This document shows positions 1 through 8,902 of a stretch of DNA of 64,000 nucleotides, piece by piece. The stretch covers positions 1 to 64,000 of the forward strand of contig NZ_JBNNGK010000005.1 of NCBI RefSeq assembly GCF_050268245.1, written 5' to 3'. The first letter of the stretch is position 1; every line of letters starts with the position of its first letter. The notes beneath the pieces are model-generated. The model was not told the origin of the DNA and did no database searches. It saw nothing but the letters and a program-made list of their open reading frames with translations. The stretch comes from JBNNGK01 sp050268245. Its GTDB lineage: Bacteria > Pseudomonadota > Gammaproteobacteria > Enterobacterales > Enterobacteriaceae. A program made the position numbers and the translations under genes.

Positions 1-12
1 ATGTCAGATTGC

Positions 13-60
13 TATGCGCCTGTTAGGGCGCGGCTGGTAACAGAGCCTTATAGGCGCATA
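13..60. repeat. Long imperfect inverted repeat before htpX
   Basis: TATGCGCCT at 13-21 is exactly mirrored by AGGCGCATA at 52-60, and inside it CTGTTA (20-25) faces TAACAG (38-43). As RNA it could fold into one long bulged hairpin. It lies immediately before a separate terminator hairpin. In E. coli the gene upstream of htpX is prc; I could not recognise a prc C-terminus here, so this is probably intergenic. Function is unknown. Confidence 0.5.
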
Positions 61-67
61 TGAAAAA

Positions 68-96
68 CCTCCGGCTATGCCGGAGGATATTTATTT
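68..96 (+). terminator. Rho-independent terminator hairpin
   Basis: CCTCCGGC (68-75), loop TAT, GCCGGAGG (79-86), then an AT-rich stretch. A perfect 8-bp stem that would end transcription from the gene to the left of the window. Positions 97-324 hold only the AT-rich htpX leader; I see no other gene there. Confidence 0.7.
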
Positions 97-324
97 GTGG
101 CATCGAGAAGCGAACTGCCCAGTATGGTCGTCTGCCTCTTCCTTAAAACGCCATTTCCAGCAATTGATTTCAATTTGTAAAAATTATGCAGGGCGCCGTT
201 TTTGTAAAGTTTCGTATTTTTAGTGGGTTAATGGCCTACAACGCTTGAAACTGTGACGGATGCCCATACGATCTAGGTATCAAAAGCTGTATTTTGTTAA
301 CATTTATGAGGAAGTAAACAATTT

Positions 325-1203
325 ATGATGCGTATAGCGCTGTTCCTGCTCACCAACCTGGCGGTGATGTTGGTTTTCGGACTGGTACTCAGCCTGACAG
401 GAATCCAATCCAGTAGCGTTCAGGGCCTAATGATTATGGCCGGTCTGTTCGGCTTCGGCGGGGCGTTTGTGTCTCTGCTGATGTCCAAGTGGATGGCGCT
501 GCGCTCTGTTGGCGGGGAAGTGATTGAACAACCGCGCAATGAAACCGAGAATTGGTTGTTAGAAACCGTGCGTCGTCAGTCGCAGCAGGCGGGTATTGCC
601 ATGCCACAAGTGGCTATCTATCATGCGCCGGATATCAACGCTTTTGCCACCGGTGCCCGTCGTGATGCCTCATTGGTTGCCGTTAGTACCGGCCTGTTGC
701 AAAGCATGAGTCGTGATGAAGCCGAGGCGGTTATCGCGCATGAAATCAGCCATGTTGCTAACGGTGATATGGTGACCATGACGTTGATTCAGGGCATTGT
801 GAACACCTTTGTTATCTTTATCTCTCGCCTGATCGCTCAGGTTGCCGCTGGTTTTATGAGCAACCGTGATGGGGAAGGTGAAGGTAATGGTAATCCAATG
901 ATTTATTTTGCGGTATCAATGGTGCTGGAATTGGTCTTCGGCATTTTGGCGAGCATCATTACTATGTGGTTCTCGCGTCACCGCGAGTTTTACGCCGACG
1001 CCGGTTCCGCTAAATTGGTGGGGCGTGAGAAAATGATTGCTGCGCTGCAACGATTGAAAACCAGCCATGAACCGCAGGAAGCGGGTAGCATGATGGCATT
1101 TTGCATCAATGGTAAATCAAAATCCTTCAGTGAGTTGTTCATGTCGCATCCGCCATTGGACAAACGTATTGAAGCACTGCGTTCTGGCCAATACATCAAG
1201 TAA
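325..1203 (+). CDS. htpX: Membrane zinc metalloprotease HtpX
   Basis: Inner-membrane M48-family endopeptidase that cleaves misfolded membrane proteins alongside FtsH. The 292-residue product is colinear with E. coli HtpX (293 aa). Two N-terminal membrane segments (about 4-24 and 33-53) precede the zinc motif HEISH at 139-143. The third zinc ligand lies in the HREFYADAG segment near 219-227, after a further hydrophobic region at 155-215. The start is a double ATG preceded by GAGGAAG. Followed by its own terminator and by yebQ and kdgR as in E. coli. E. coli htpX is Cpx-controlled; I could not find a convincing CpxR pair here. Confidence 0.97.
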   Translation: MMRIALFLLTNLAVMLVFGLVLSLTGIQSSSVQGLMIMAGLFGFGGAFVSLLMSKWMALRSVGGEVIEQPRNETENWLLETVRRQSQQAGIAMPQVAIYHAPDINAFATGARRDASLVAVSTGLLQSMSRDEAEAVIAHEISHVANGDMVTMTLIQGIVNTFVIFISRLIAQVAAGFMSNRDGEGEGNGNPMIYFAVSMVLELVFGILASIITMWFSRHREFYADAGSAKLVGREKMIAALQRLKTSHEPQEAGSMMAFCINGKSKSFSELFMSHPPLDKRIEALRSGQYIK

Positions 1204-1215
1204 AGCGCCATGATG

Positions 1216-1243
1216 AAAAACCCTGGCATGCCAGGGTTTTTTT
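1216..1243. terminator. Bidirectional terminator between htpX and yebQ
   Basis: Stem CCCTGG (1221-1226) / CCAGGG (1231-1236) around CATG, with A residues on the left and a run of T on the right (1237-1243). It can serve both convergent genes. Confidence 0.85.
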
Positions 1244-1277
1244 GTGCCGGTGAATAGGCAACGAACATTTTTGCGTG

Positions 1278-2672
1278 TTATTTCTCGGTGGATGATTCAG
1301 CAGCGCTGGCGCGTGGTTGGCTGATGCGTAAACAGCTCACCACTGTGGCAACCGTGGCGAAAGCCCCTGCCAGTATCAGCGAGGCGTGAGTGCCATTAGT
1401 GGGGGATAGGTTAAACATCAACGCGACTAAAGCGGCACCGGTCGTTTGACCCAGTAGGCGTGCGGTGCCCAGCATGCCGCTGGCACCACCACTGCGATGA
1501 CGCGGTGCAGCGGAAATAATGGTGTGGTTGTTGGGCGACTGGAAAAAACCGAAACCGGCACCGCACAGTAACATCCGCCACGTAATATCGAGGTTGCTTG
1601 GGTTATGTGGCAGCATGGCTAACAAGAATAATCCCAACGCGAATACCGCTAATCCAACCCCGCCCAATAATCCGGCGTGCACATGTTCGACCAAACGGCC
1701 GGCAATGGGGGCCATCACAATAATTGCCAATGGCCACGGCGTGAGCAGTAAGCCGGTCGTGACTTCATCACGCCCTAATGTACCTTGCAAAAAGAATGGC
1801 AGTGAAACCATGGCTAGCATCTGTGCGGAAAACGAAAAAATTGAAGTCCCCATGGATAAGGCAAAGATCGGAATACGCAACAGATCTACCGGCAGAAGCG
1901 GCGATTCCTGACGTAGTTGTCGGCGTACGAAGAAAAAACCAATCAACAATAACGCGGCTATCTCGCCAGCGATCAAGCCCAGACGTTGCTGTTGTGCCAA
2001 ACCGCTAATGGCGGTAATCAATAAACCAAAGGTCAAGGCATTCATCACTGCGCTTGGCGCATCAAAACGCTGCTGACGACGCGGCTGATTATTATCCGGC
2101 AGGTAGCGCATACCTAACAGCAATGCGACGATGCCAATGGGCACATTAATAGCAAATAACCATTGCCACGAAGCGATAGATAAGATCGCTGCTGCTACCG
2201 TAGGACCAGCCGCCGATGAAAATGCGACAATCAATGAATTAATGCCGATACCACGCCCGAGAAAACGCTGCGGATAGATAATACGGATCAGCGCGGTATT
2301 AACGCTCATAATGGCCGCAGCGCCAAAACCTTGCAGGACGCGCGCAATCGTCAGCGTAGTTAAGGAATCGGATAGCGCGCAAAACAGCGATGTAATGCTA
2401 AACAGCAGTAATCCAGCCTGATAGATACGCCGATAGCCAATTAAATCCCCTAACGAGGCCAGTGAAAGCAAGGAAATGGTGATCGCTAACTGGTAGGAGT
2501 TGACGATCCAAATTGAACTGGCCGGGCTGGCGTTGAGATCGCGGGCGATTGTGGGCAGCGCCACGTTGGCGATTGCGCCATCAAGCACAGAAACGGTGAT
2601 CCCAAGCGCAATGGCGAGGATCGCACCGTAGCGCTGTGGAACGGGTAACCCGTCAGAAAATGAACGCGTCAT
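1278..2672 (-). CDS. yebQ: MFS drug/solute exporter, DHA2 family (YebQ)
   Basis: A 464-residue polytopic inner-membrane protein of the DHA2 (about 14 membrane-segment) proton antiporter class. The MFS loop motif GDLIGYRR follows TM2 and the antiporter-type GPTVAAAIL motif lies in TM5. Position between htpX and kdgR is the E. coli position of yebQ. The substrate is not established; the family mostly exports drugs and dyes. The tail ends in a charged, serine-rich cytoplasmic stretch. Family call is firm, symbol rests on synteny. Confidence 0.85.
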   Translation of the reverse strand: MTRSFSDGLPVPQRYGAILAIALGITVSVLDGAIANVALPTIARDLNASPASSIWIVNSYQLAITISLLSLASLGDLIGYRRIYQAGLLLFSITSLFCALSDSLTTLTIARVLQGFGAAAIMSVNTALIRIIYPQRFLGRGIGINSLIVAFSSAAGPTVAAAILSIASWQWLFAINVPIGIVALLLGMRYLPDNNQPRRQQRFDAPSAVMNALTFGLLITAISGLAQQQRLGLIAGEIAALLLIGFFFVRRQLRQESPLLPVDLLRIPIFALSMGTSIFSFSAQMLAMVSLPFFLQGTLGRDEVTTGLLLTPWPLAIIVMAPIAGRLVEHVHAGLLGGVGLAVFALGLFLLAMLPHNPSNLDITWRMLLCGAGFGFFQSPNNHTIISAAPRHRSGGASGMLGTARLLGQTTGAALVALMFNLSPTNGTHASLILAGAFATVATVVSCLRISQPRASAAESSTEK

Positions 2673-2882
2673 AGTTGGAAACGGAGCAATAAAATGAATA
2701 GAGGGAATAGGGTCATGCTAACAGTTTCACCGTTGATTGCATCCGGCATTTAGCCGGCAATTGTAAGAGTCGGTGTGCAAAGGATGCTATCGCCTATCCA
2801 TTGCGTCATGTTGAACGCTCCGCATATACTGAAACCTTTGTTCAAATTTATTAAAACAACAAATACTGAGTAGGTATTGATC

Positions 2883-3674
2883 ATGGCTAATGCAGATCTA
2901 GATAAACAACCGGATTCGGTTTCATCGGTGCTAAAAGTGTTCGGTATCTTGCAAGCGCTGGGCGAGGAGCGTGAGATCGGCATTACTGAGCTTGCTCAGC
3001 GGGTAATGATGTCGAAAAGCACCGTCTACCGCTTCTTGCAAACCATGAAGTCACTGGGTTATGTGTCCCAAGAAGAAGAATCGGAAAAATACGCACTTAC
3101 CCTTAAGCTGTTTGAGTTAGGCGCTAAGTCGCTGCAAAACGTTGATTTGATCCGCAGTGCAGACATTCAGATGCGTGAACTGTCGAGCCATACGCGTGAA
3201 ACCATTCACTTAGGGGCGCTGGACGAAGACAGTATTGTTTACATTCACAAAATTGATTCTTCGTATAATTTGCGTATGTATTCACGCATCGGCCGCCGTA
3301 ATCCGCTGCACAGCACCGCTATCGGTAAAGTGCTGCTAGCATGGCGCGACCGTTCTGAAGTTAACGATATTCTGTCTCAGGTGGCGTTTACCCGTAGTAC
3401 GCCGCACACGTTAACCAGTGCAGCAGAATTGTTACCGGTATTGGATAAAGTCCGTGAGCAAGGTTTTGCTGAGGATATTGAAGAACAAGAAGAGGGCTTG
3501 CGCTGCATTGCGGTGCCGGTATTTGATCGCTTTGGCGTGGTCATCGCCGGTCTAAGCATTTCATTCCCGACGATTCGCTTCTCGCAGGAGGCCAAATCCG
3601 AATATGTACGACAGTTGCATAAAGCTGCACGTATTATTTCGCAACAGCAAGGTTATCACGACTATCCGTTTTAA
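2883..3674 (+). CDS. kdgR: IclR-family repressor KdgR
   Basis: Repressor of 2-keto-3-deoxygluconate and pectin catabolism genes. Length 263 aa, same as E. coli KdgR, with near-identical N-terminus (MANADLDKQPDSVSSVLKVF) and the terminal GYHDYPF. An N-terminal winged helix-turn-helix (about 15-75) is followed by the IclR effector domain, including the IAVPVFDRFGVVIAGLSIS stretch. I chose the ATG at 2883, with GAGTAGG about 8 bases upstream, over an in-frame TTG at 2877. KDG is the known inducer in the family. It is an isolated gene ending before a bidirectional terminator. Confidence 0.96.
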   Translation: MANADLDKQPDSVSSVLKVFGILQALGEEREIGITELAQRVMMSKSTVYRFLQTMKSLGYVSQEEESEKYALTLKLFELGAKSLQNVDLIRSADIQMRELSSHTRETIHLGALDEDSIVYIHKIDSSYNLRMYSRIGRRNPLHSTAIGKVLLAWRDRSEVNDILSQVAFTRSTPHTLTSAAELLPVLDKVREQGFAEDIEEQEEGLRCIAVPVFDRFGVVIAGLSISFPTIRFSQEAKSEYVRQLHKAARIISQQQGYHDYPF

Positions 3675-3754
3675 GCATGAGCCGCGTGCAGTAATCGTTT
3701 TTATGTCAGGTATGTGGGGGAAACGCGCATAGGTCAATGAGGCACATAATGTGA

Positions 3755-3784
3755 AATGCCGCTCAGGATTAACTGAGCGGCATT
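3755..3784. terminator. Bidirectional terminator between kdgR and tcyP
   Basis: Perfect 12-bp stem: AATGCCGCTCAG (3755-3766), loop GATTAA, CTGAGCGGCATT (3773-3784). It lies between two convergent genes. Confidence 0.8.
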
Positions 3785-3817
3785 CGCCTTGGTGTTGCTG
3801 TTTTGACGGCGCCGGGA

Positions 3818-5209
3818 TTACTGGTGAGCCAGTTCCACTTCGTCTTCACTGTCCATAATGGATTTGTCCGTCTGCCGCATCAATTGACTAGTGACGGTAC
3901 CCGCGGTCATGGAGCCGCTAACATTTAACGCGGTACGCCCCATATCGATTAGCGGCTCAACGGAAATCAACAGCGCAACTAGCGTCACCGGCAACCCTAA
4001 GGCTGGCAGTACAATCAAGGCAGCGAAAGTGGCGCCACCGCCCACACCGGCTACCCCTGCGGAACTGATGGTCACAATACCCACCAGGGCGGCAATCCAT
4101 ATTGGATCGAGCGGATTGATCCCGACGGTAGGTGCAACCATGACGGCCAACATCGCAGGGTACAAGCCAGCACAGCCGTTTTGACCAATGGTGGCCCCGA
4201 ATGACGCGGAGAAACTGGCAATCGATTCTGGCACGCCCAGACGTCGGGTTTGCGCCTCGACATTTAATGGAATACTGGCAGCGCTGGAGCGGCTAGTAAA
4301 GGCGAAGGTGATGACCGGCCAAACTTTGCGGAAAAATTTCATCGGATTCACACCGGTCAACGTCAACAGAACGGCATGAACCGCAAACATGATGGCTAAA
4401 CCGAGGTACGAAGCGACAACGAAGCTGCCTAGCTTGATGATGTCATGAATATTAGAGCCGGCGACCACTTTGGTCATCAACGCCATAACGCCATAAGGCG
4501 TCAGTTTCATCACTAGACGAACCAGCTTCATTACCCAGGTTTGCAGAGTATCGATCGCGGTCAGAACGCGCTGACCTTTAGCCTGATCGTCTTTGAGCAA
4601 TTGCAGCGCGGCGACGCCCAGGAAAGCAGCGAAGATGACCACGCTGATGATCGAGGTAGGATTGGCTCCGGTCAGATCGGCGAACGGATTCTTCGGCACG
4701 AAGGAGAGTACCAACTGTGGTACCGTCAGATCGGCTACTTTCCCCGCGTAGTCACTCTCAATTGCCGACAAGCGCGCGCTTTCCAAGCTGCCTTGTACCA
4801 ACCCTTCCGCGGTTAAACCAAACAGATTAGTAACGAATACCCCGACCAGTGCTGCAATCAGCGTGGTGAATAACAGGGTGCCGATGGTCAGGAAGCTGAT
4901 TTTACCCAACGATGAGGCGTTATGTAGCTTGGCGACGGCGCTCAAAATGGAGACGAAAACCAGCGGCATCACGATCATTTGCAGCAGTTGCACATAACCG
5001 CTTCCGACAATGTTGAACCAACTGATGGAGTCTTTCAGTACTGGGTTATTAGCGCCGTAGATCAGTTGTAGCGCCAGGCCAAATACCACGCCTGCGACTA
5101 AACCGACTAATACTTTTTTCGCCAAACTCCACTGCTTATGGCGTGTTTGCGCCAATAGCAAAAGGAGGGCGACAAAAACCAGCACGTTGATAACGAGCGG
5201 TAGATTCAT
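3818..5209 (-). CDS. tcyP: L-cystine sodium/proton symporter TcyP
   Basis: A 463-residue DAACS (dicarboxylate/cation symporter) protein, the same length as E. coli TcyP (YdjN) and alignable throughout. Conserved serine-rich hairpin TSRSSAASIPLN and the GATIGQNGCAGLYPA segment form the substrate region. Imports cystine across the inner membrane; CysB control is known in E. coli but I could not identify a site. Divergent spacing to ydjM and its own leader suggest a single-gene unit. Confidence 0.95.
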   Translation of the reverse strand: MNLPLVINVLVFVALLLLLAQTRHKQWSLAKKVLVGLVAGVVFGLALQLIYGANNPVLKDSISWFNIVGSGYVQLLQMIVMPLVFVSILSAVAKLHNASSLGKISFLTIGTLLFTTLIAALVGVFVTNLFGLTAEGLVQGSLESARLSAIESDYAGKVADLTVPQLVLSFVPKNPFADLTGANPTSIISVVIFAAFLGVAALQLLKDDQAKGQRVLTAIDTLQTWVMKLVRLVMKLTPYGVMALMTKVVAGSNIHDIIKLGSFVVASYLGLAIMFAVHAVLLTLTGVNPMKFFRKVWPVITFAFTSRSSAASIPLNVEAQTRRLGVPESIASFSASFGATIGQNGCAGLYPAMLAVMVAPTVGINPLDPIWIAALVGIVTISSAGVAGVGGGATFAALIVLPALGLPVTLVALLISVEPLIDMGRTALNVSGSMTAGTVTSQLMRQTDKSIMDSEDEVELAHQ

Positions 5210-5392
5210 CCCGGTGTCTCCAATATCTTTTATTATCGTTTAAAATGGCTACGCACTAATGTATAGCGATGTAAATATCGTAACAGTTTGATGAGCCGCG
5301 CCCTTATATCCAAATTGAATGTGATATAACTTTTTGTGTTATTTTGATGATATATTAAGCGTTTTGCGTGCTGGTTAACCAGATAAGTGTGA

Positions 5393-5941
5393 TCACGGTC
5401 TACTATTTTTTAACTGCTCAAAATAAGACTGCACAGGAATAGTGCAATCGCCTTGCCAATAGATAGCGAAAGCGACCAAACAAAGGCAAAGGACACGTTC
5501 AAGCTGATTGCCCTTTTGTGAATTAAGTAACGGCAAACGAAAGCGCCAACGGCAGGGCCACAATAACGGCACACCTGCGGGCGTGAGCATATCGGCCAGC
5601 AAATGACTGAAGTAACCAATAATCATGGCGTGTAAGACATCACCTGGTATTGGCCAACTGCGTGGTACATCGAGCTGAAACAACATCATGCCGCCGGCGA
5701 TCGCCAATAGGCTATGGGTAAAGCCACGGTGACCAAAGGCGCGAGCGATAGGGATAGCCAACCAACGAAAACGTTGCCCTAGTACCGATTTGGGGTGGTC
5801 AATATCCGGCAAGAGTGAGGTCAGTAGAGCGCCAGGAATGATATGCCACCAGTCACCATTGGCGAGCACCGGCGTGACTTCTGCTTTCTTGGCAAAAATC
5901 GCGCAAGCGACAGAAAAAATAAGATGTCCTTCCGCAGTCAT
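5393..5941 (-). CDS. ydjM: Inner-membrane metal-dependent hydrolase family protein YdjM
   Basis: A 182-residue protein of the YdjM/LexA-regulated membrane-bound hydrolase-like family (DUF457). It carries LLPDIDHPKS near 40-50, GHRGFTHSLL near 69-78 and the HLLADMLTPAGVPLLWP segment; these His/Asp clusters are the likely metal ligands. Several hydrophobic segments. Next to tcyP as in E. coli, where it is an SOS gene; two LexA-like sites lie immediately upstream. The C-terminus diverges from E. coli. Biochemical role is not established. Confidence 0.9.
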   Translation of the reverse strand: MTAEGHLIFSVACAIFAKKAEVTPVLANGDWWHIIPGALLTSLLPDIDHPKSVLGQRFRWLAIPIARAFGHRGFTHSLLAIAGGMMLFQLDVPRSWPIPGDVLHAMIIGYFSHLLADMLTPAGVPLLWPCRWRFRLPLLNSQKGNQLERVLCLCLVAFAIYWQGDCTIPVQSYFEQLKNSRP

Positions 5942-5964
5942 GCTGGTTGCTATTCCAATTGATA

Positions 5965-6001
5965 AGCTGGTAATTTATCCAGTATATGGTTTTTTCTCCA
6001 G
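5965..6001 (-). promoter_or_regulatory. LexA box(es) upstream of ydjM
   Basis: AGCTGGTAATTTATCCAGTA at 5965-5984 contains CTG-N10-CAG (5967-5982), the SOS box core. A second overlapping element, ATG-N10-CAG at 5986-6001, misses the core by one base. E. coli ydjM is known to be LexA-controlled. The sites lie 26-60 bases upstream of the ydjM start. Confidence 0.7.
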
Positions 6002-6093
6002 TAATGAAATAGTGACGCTGTAACTAATTGTATTATTTGGTCGGTTTTACAATGGGTTGGGTTATTTTTGTCCCGTGTTGCATGCGCAGATTA

Positions 6094-6456
6094 TCAACAG
6101 CAAACAACAGAAGCGCTATTCAGAGCTCTTGAGGTTGATGATGTTGCGCCCTCACAGAGCGTTTGCGTTGAAGTTTCTGCCAGCGTGATTTTTTTGTTTG
6201 GATACGAGCTATGTGCCGGAGCGCTGTTGTAATAAAACTTCGTGGGTTTGGCCGGGTTAACGCTGCTGAATTCAATCCTTTTAGCACCTTTGCCCACGTA
6301 CAACACTTCTTCATGGCCAATTTCATCCGTATGCTCATCCACCACGATAAAGCCAAGGTTATCAATATTGCTCATCCCCAGTTCGCACCGCGTCAGAAAG
6401 TGACTCACACCGAGTTGTTTGGCGTGGTTGCAGTGAATACTTTGACAGATATTCAC
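6094..6456 (-). CDS. Hypothetical protein, uncertain
   Basis: A possible 120-residue protein starting at GTG (6456), with GAGG-like sequences just upstream. Its N-terminus has three cysteines (positions 4, 9 and 24), followed by an acidic-aromatic segment and an unstructured Ser/Thr-rich tail ending CC. I do not recognise it. A 127-codon frame on the opposite strand (6211-6594) overlaps it, so only one, or neither, is real. The region 6002-6705 separates ydjM from hxpB and holds nothing else I can support. Confidence 0.3.
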   Translation of the reverse strand: MNICQSIHCNHAKQLGVSHFLTRCELGMSNIDNLGFIVVDEHTDEIGHEEVLYVGKGAKRIEFSSVNPAKPTKFYYNSAPAHSSYPNKKITLAETSTQTLCEGATSSTSRALNSASVVCC

Positions 6457-6705
6457 CTCAAGGCCTCGCTGTTGACGGTTGAGGAAGAAAGTACCGGGCA
6501 GTCAGCGACGCTGCGTGGCAGTGACAGCGACAATTGGCTACCCGGTATTTTCTATATTGGCGACTATAGGCGGATTGATATGCTTATTCAATAAAAATGA
6601 AATGGTGTTTTGTTTTAATTGCGATAGCGGTCTGATTTTTTGTTATGGTGCGTGTGTGCACTACCATAGCGGTAGTGCAAAAAGATAGCGGAGGGCAAAC
6701 GGTGA

Positions 6706-7371
6706 TTAGGCCAAATGCGCAGGTGTGAGTTGTTCAAGTGAAGTGAGCTTGTAATCGGCAAGGGACCAGCGTGGATCTTGGCTGAACGCATCGGCTGGTA
6801 CCACAATCGAACGCATACGCGCGGCTTTGGTAGCGATCATGCCGTTGAAAGAGTCTTCAAGCGTGATACAGCGCAGTGGGTCGCTGCCCAGCCGCTCGGC
6901 AGCGATCAGGTAAACTTCCGGGTGGGGTTTGCTGTAGGGAAGGTGCTCGGCTGAAACCAAATGATCAAAATAGTCCTCTAAATCAAACATTTTAAGCACC
7001 TGTTGCTGCATGTGCAGCGGCGAGGCAGAGGCCAGACCGATGTTCAGATCCAAGCGACGGCATAGTTCTAGCGCTTGGTGAACGCCTGGTAGCAACGGGC
7101 GTTTCTGGTGCACTAATTCAATCGCACGTTCAATAATGCGTGCGGACACCGCCTCAAGCGACGGCCCTTGCCACGGCATGGCTTGATACCACAGATTAAC
7201 CACCAGATCGATGCGCAGACCCAGCGTGTTTGGCAATGTGTGGCGTTCGGAAAGATCCAGACCGAGGGCACCGAATATGTCCATTTCAGCCTGTAACCAC
7301 AGCGGTTCGGAATCAATTAACAAACCATCCATATCAAAAATTGCACTGTCAATGTGTCGCGAATAGGCCAT
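6706..7371 (-). CDS. hxpB: Sugar-phosphate phosphatase HxpB (YniC), HAD superfamily
   Basis: Cytosolic HAD phosphatase that in E. coli dephosphorylates 2-deoxyglucose-6-phosphate and other hexose phosphates. 221 residues. Motif I FDMDG has the nucleophile Asp13 and Asp15; motif II is SAS in GLASASPLHM; the motif III Lys is in YSKPHPEVYL; motif IV is ITLEDSFNG. The DGLLIDSEPLW cap start is typical of the beta-phosphoglucomutase-like subgroup. Sits beside yniB and yniA as in E. coli. Confidence 0.95.
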   Translation of the reverse strand: MAYSRHIDSAIFDMDGLLIDSEPLWLQAEMDIFGALGLDLSERHTLPNTLGLRIDLVVNLWYQAMPWQGPSLEAVSARIIERAIELVHQKRPLLPGVHQALELCRRLDLNIGLASASPLHMQQQVLKMFDLEDYFDHLVSAEHLPYSKPHPEVYLIAAERLGSDPLRCITLEDSFNGMIATKAARMRSIVVPADAFSQDPRWSLADYKLTSLEQLTPAHLA

Positions 7372-7428
7372 TGGCGGTTTAACTCCTGCTGACGCGGATA
7401 AGTAATAAAGTGAGCGGCTAACGGGGAA

Positions 7429-8706
7429 TTATTGCCGCCGTATCACCGTGTGTCGTAACTTGTTGTAGGGCAGACGGTGCATAACATTACGCAACTTCAT
7501 CAGCCAGCGCTGCTCTTGGCGTTCGCTGACCTGCTTTAACATGCGGGCATAGTCCAACACTAAGCCAGGTGTCCACGTCATGCTTTCTCCCCGGCTGCGC
7601 AGCATTGCGAGAACCCACAGGTTAGGGTCAAGAACCAGCAATATAAAGCGCCGCCAAAGATGTTTGTCGCCTAAAACACCTTCCAGTGCGCTATCAAGCG
7701 CACAAATCACGGTAGTGGAGCAATTGCGCTGTGTCAGGTTATAAGTGGTATCTCGGCGATATTGTTGCCAAAAATCGCGGAGGGCGGCCGGATTATACCG
7801 GCGGAAATGAATTTTCTTATCCGGCAGGCACCAGTCTGCAACCTCGTGTTGCAGACTCGGTAGAAAGCGGCCAGCAGCGTTATTTTGCTCGCCAGCATGC
7901 AACATACGGCGGAAATCTTGTGTCGACCTATCGATGTCATTGAGCGGATAGTGACTGATGTAGAGATCTGGGGCTAACGCCAGTGCTGCGTGGCCAGTGG
8001 CGATGACGCCTGCACCGTCCACTGCCGCAATGTATCGATCAACAATATACCGTCGACGCGCATCCTTTACCGTGCCCAAGGGGGTCCAGACGTATACCGT
8101 CAACGGTTGAGTTTGATCGCCCATAGCGGGGGCGGCATGATGTTGATTAAGCGTAAAGCGTTCCAAACGTTGGGCGATGCGTAACAACGCCCAGCCGGAG
8201 AGTATCATCACCAAGCCGATACAAAATGGCACTGTCATCCGGTGCGATACTGGCCAGCCGATGAAGATCATGATTGACAGCAACACTTCGCCGCCACCGG
8301 CTAATGCGATGGGCTTCCAACGACTGTGTTGGATCACCGCTGATGATGCGATGCGCACAGCACCATCCAACAATAGTGCGCTGCCAAAAACGATGGCGGA
8401 AACAATATTCCCGTCGGCAGGGATATCGAACACCAGAAATGACAGGACTATGAAGCCAAATCCTTTCAGCAATACCGGGCGGCTGGCACTGCCACCAATG
8501 ACCATAGCGGCGGAGATCGCGACCATACCTTCCAAGATTAGCATCACGGCCAGCGCGTCGAGGGCGAATACTGAGCGCCCATCTTCCAACACATCTATCA
8601 GCATCAAGACGCCAAATGCAACCCATAGCCAACCAATCAGCTGTAGGATTCGGCGTTGGCCCTGTAGCGCCTGAGTGCCGAGCAATAAGACGATCAGCCG
8701 AATCAT
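7429..8706 (-). CDS. DUF308/HdeD-like membrane protein fused to papain-like domain
   Basis: 425 residues from the ATG at 8706, which has AAGGGA 7 bases upstream; an in-frame start further upstream at 8766 lacks that support. The N-terminal half (about 1-175) is five to six membrane segments resembling the HdeD/DUF308 family. The soluble C-terminal half has GHAALAL with His239 and NCSTTV with Cys329, the His-before-Cys order of permuted NlpC/P60 (papain-like) enzymes. That points to a membrane-anchored hydrolase or acyltransferase, which is inference. Substrate unknown. It stands between hxpB and yniB. Confidence 0.7.
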   Translation of the reverse strand: MIRLIVLLLGTQALQGQRRILQLIGWLWVAFGVLMLIDVLEDGRSVFALDALAVMLILEGMVAISAAMVIGGSASRPVLLKGFGFIVLSFLVFDIPADGNIVSAIVFGSALLLDGAVRIASSAVIQHSRWKPIALAGGGEVLLSIMIFIGWPVSHRMTVPFCIGLVMILSGWALLRIAQRLERFTLNQHHAAPAMGDQTQPLTVYVWTPLGTVKDARRRYIVDRYIAAVDGAGVIATGHAALALAPDLYISHYPLNDIDRSTQDFRRMLHAGEQNNAAGRFLPSLQHEVADWCLPDKKIHFRRYNPAALRDFWQQYRRDTTYNLTQRNCSTTVICALDSALEGVLGDKHLWRRFILLVLDPNLWVLAMLRSRGESMTWTPGLVLDYARMLKQVSERQEQRWLMKLRNVMHRLPYNKLRHTVIRRQ

Positions 8707-8902
8707 GGTAATCCCTTCTGTTAGTTGCCAAGGTTGCACTATAACTATAATTCGAAAAAGTAGCACCGTTAGCCTGTACAGACGGCTCTGCTGTTGGGTG
8801 TGAATAGCAGCAGATTTAGCCCATGAAGAAAACGATGGGCGGATCTGGCTAACAACGGGTAGACTTAGCCCATTACGGTTACGTCGCTAATAAGGGGAAC
8901 GC

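Noticed and set aside
1..63. 21-codon frame ATG...TGA as the end of prc or a small gene
   Set aside because: No similarity to the Prc C-terminus that I can recognise, and the segment is better explained by the inverted repeat.
177..210. CpxR box (two GTAAA) before htpX
   Set aside because: The two GTAAA motifs are 24 bases apart rather than 5.
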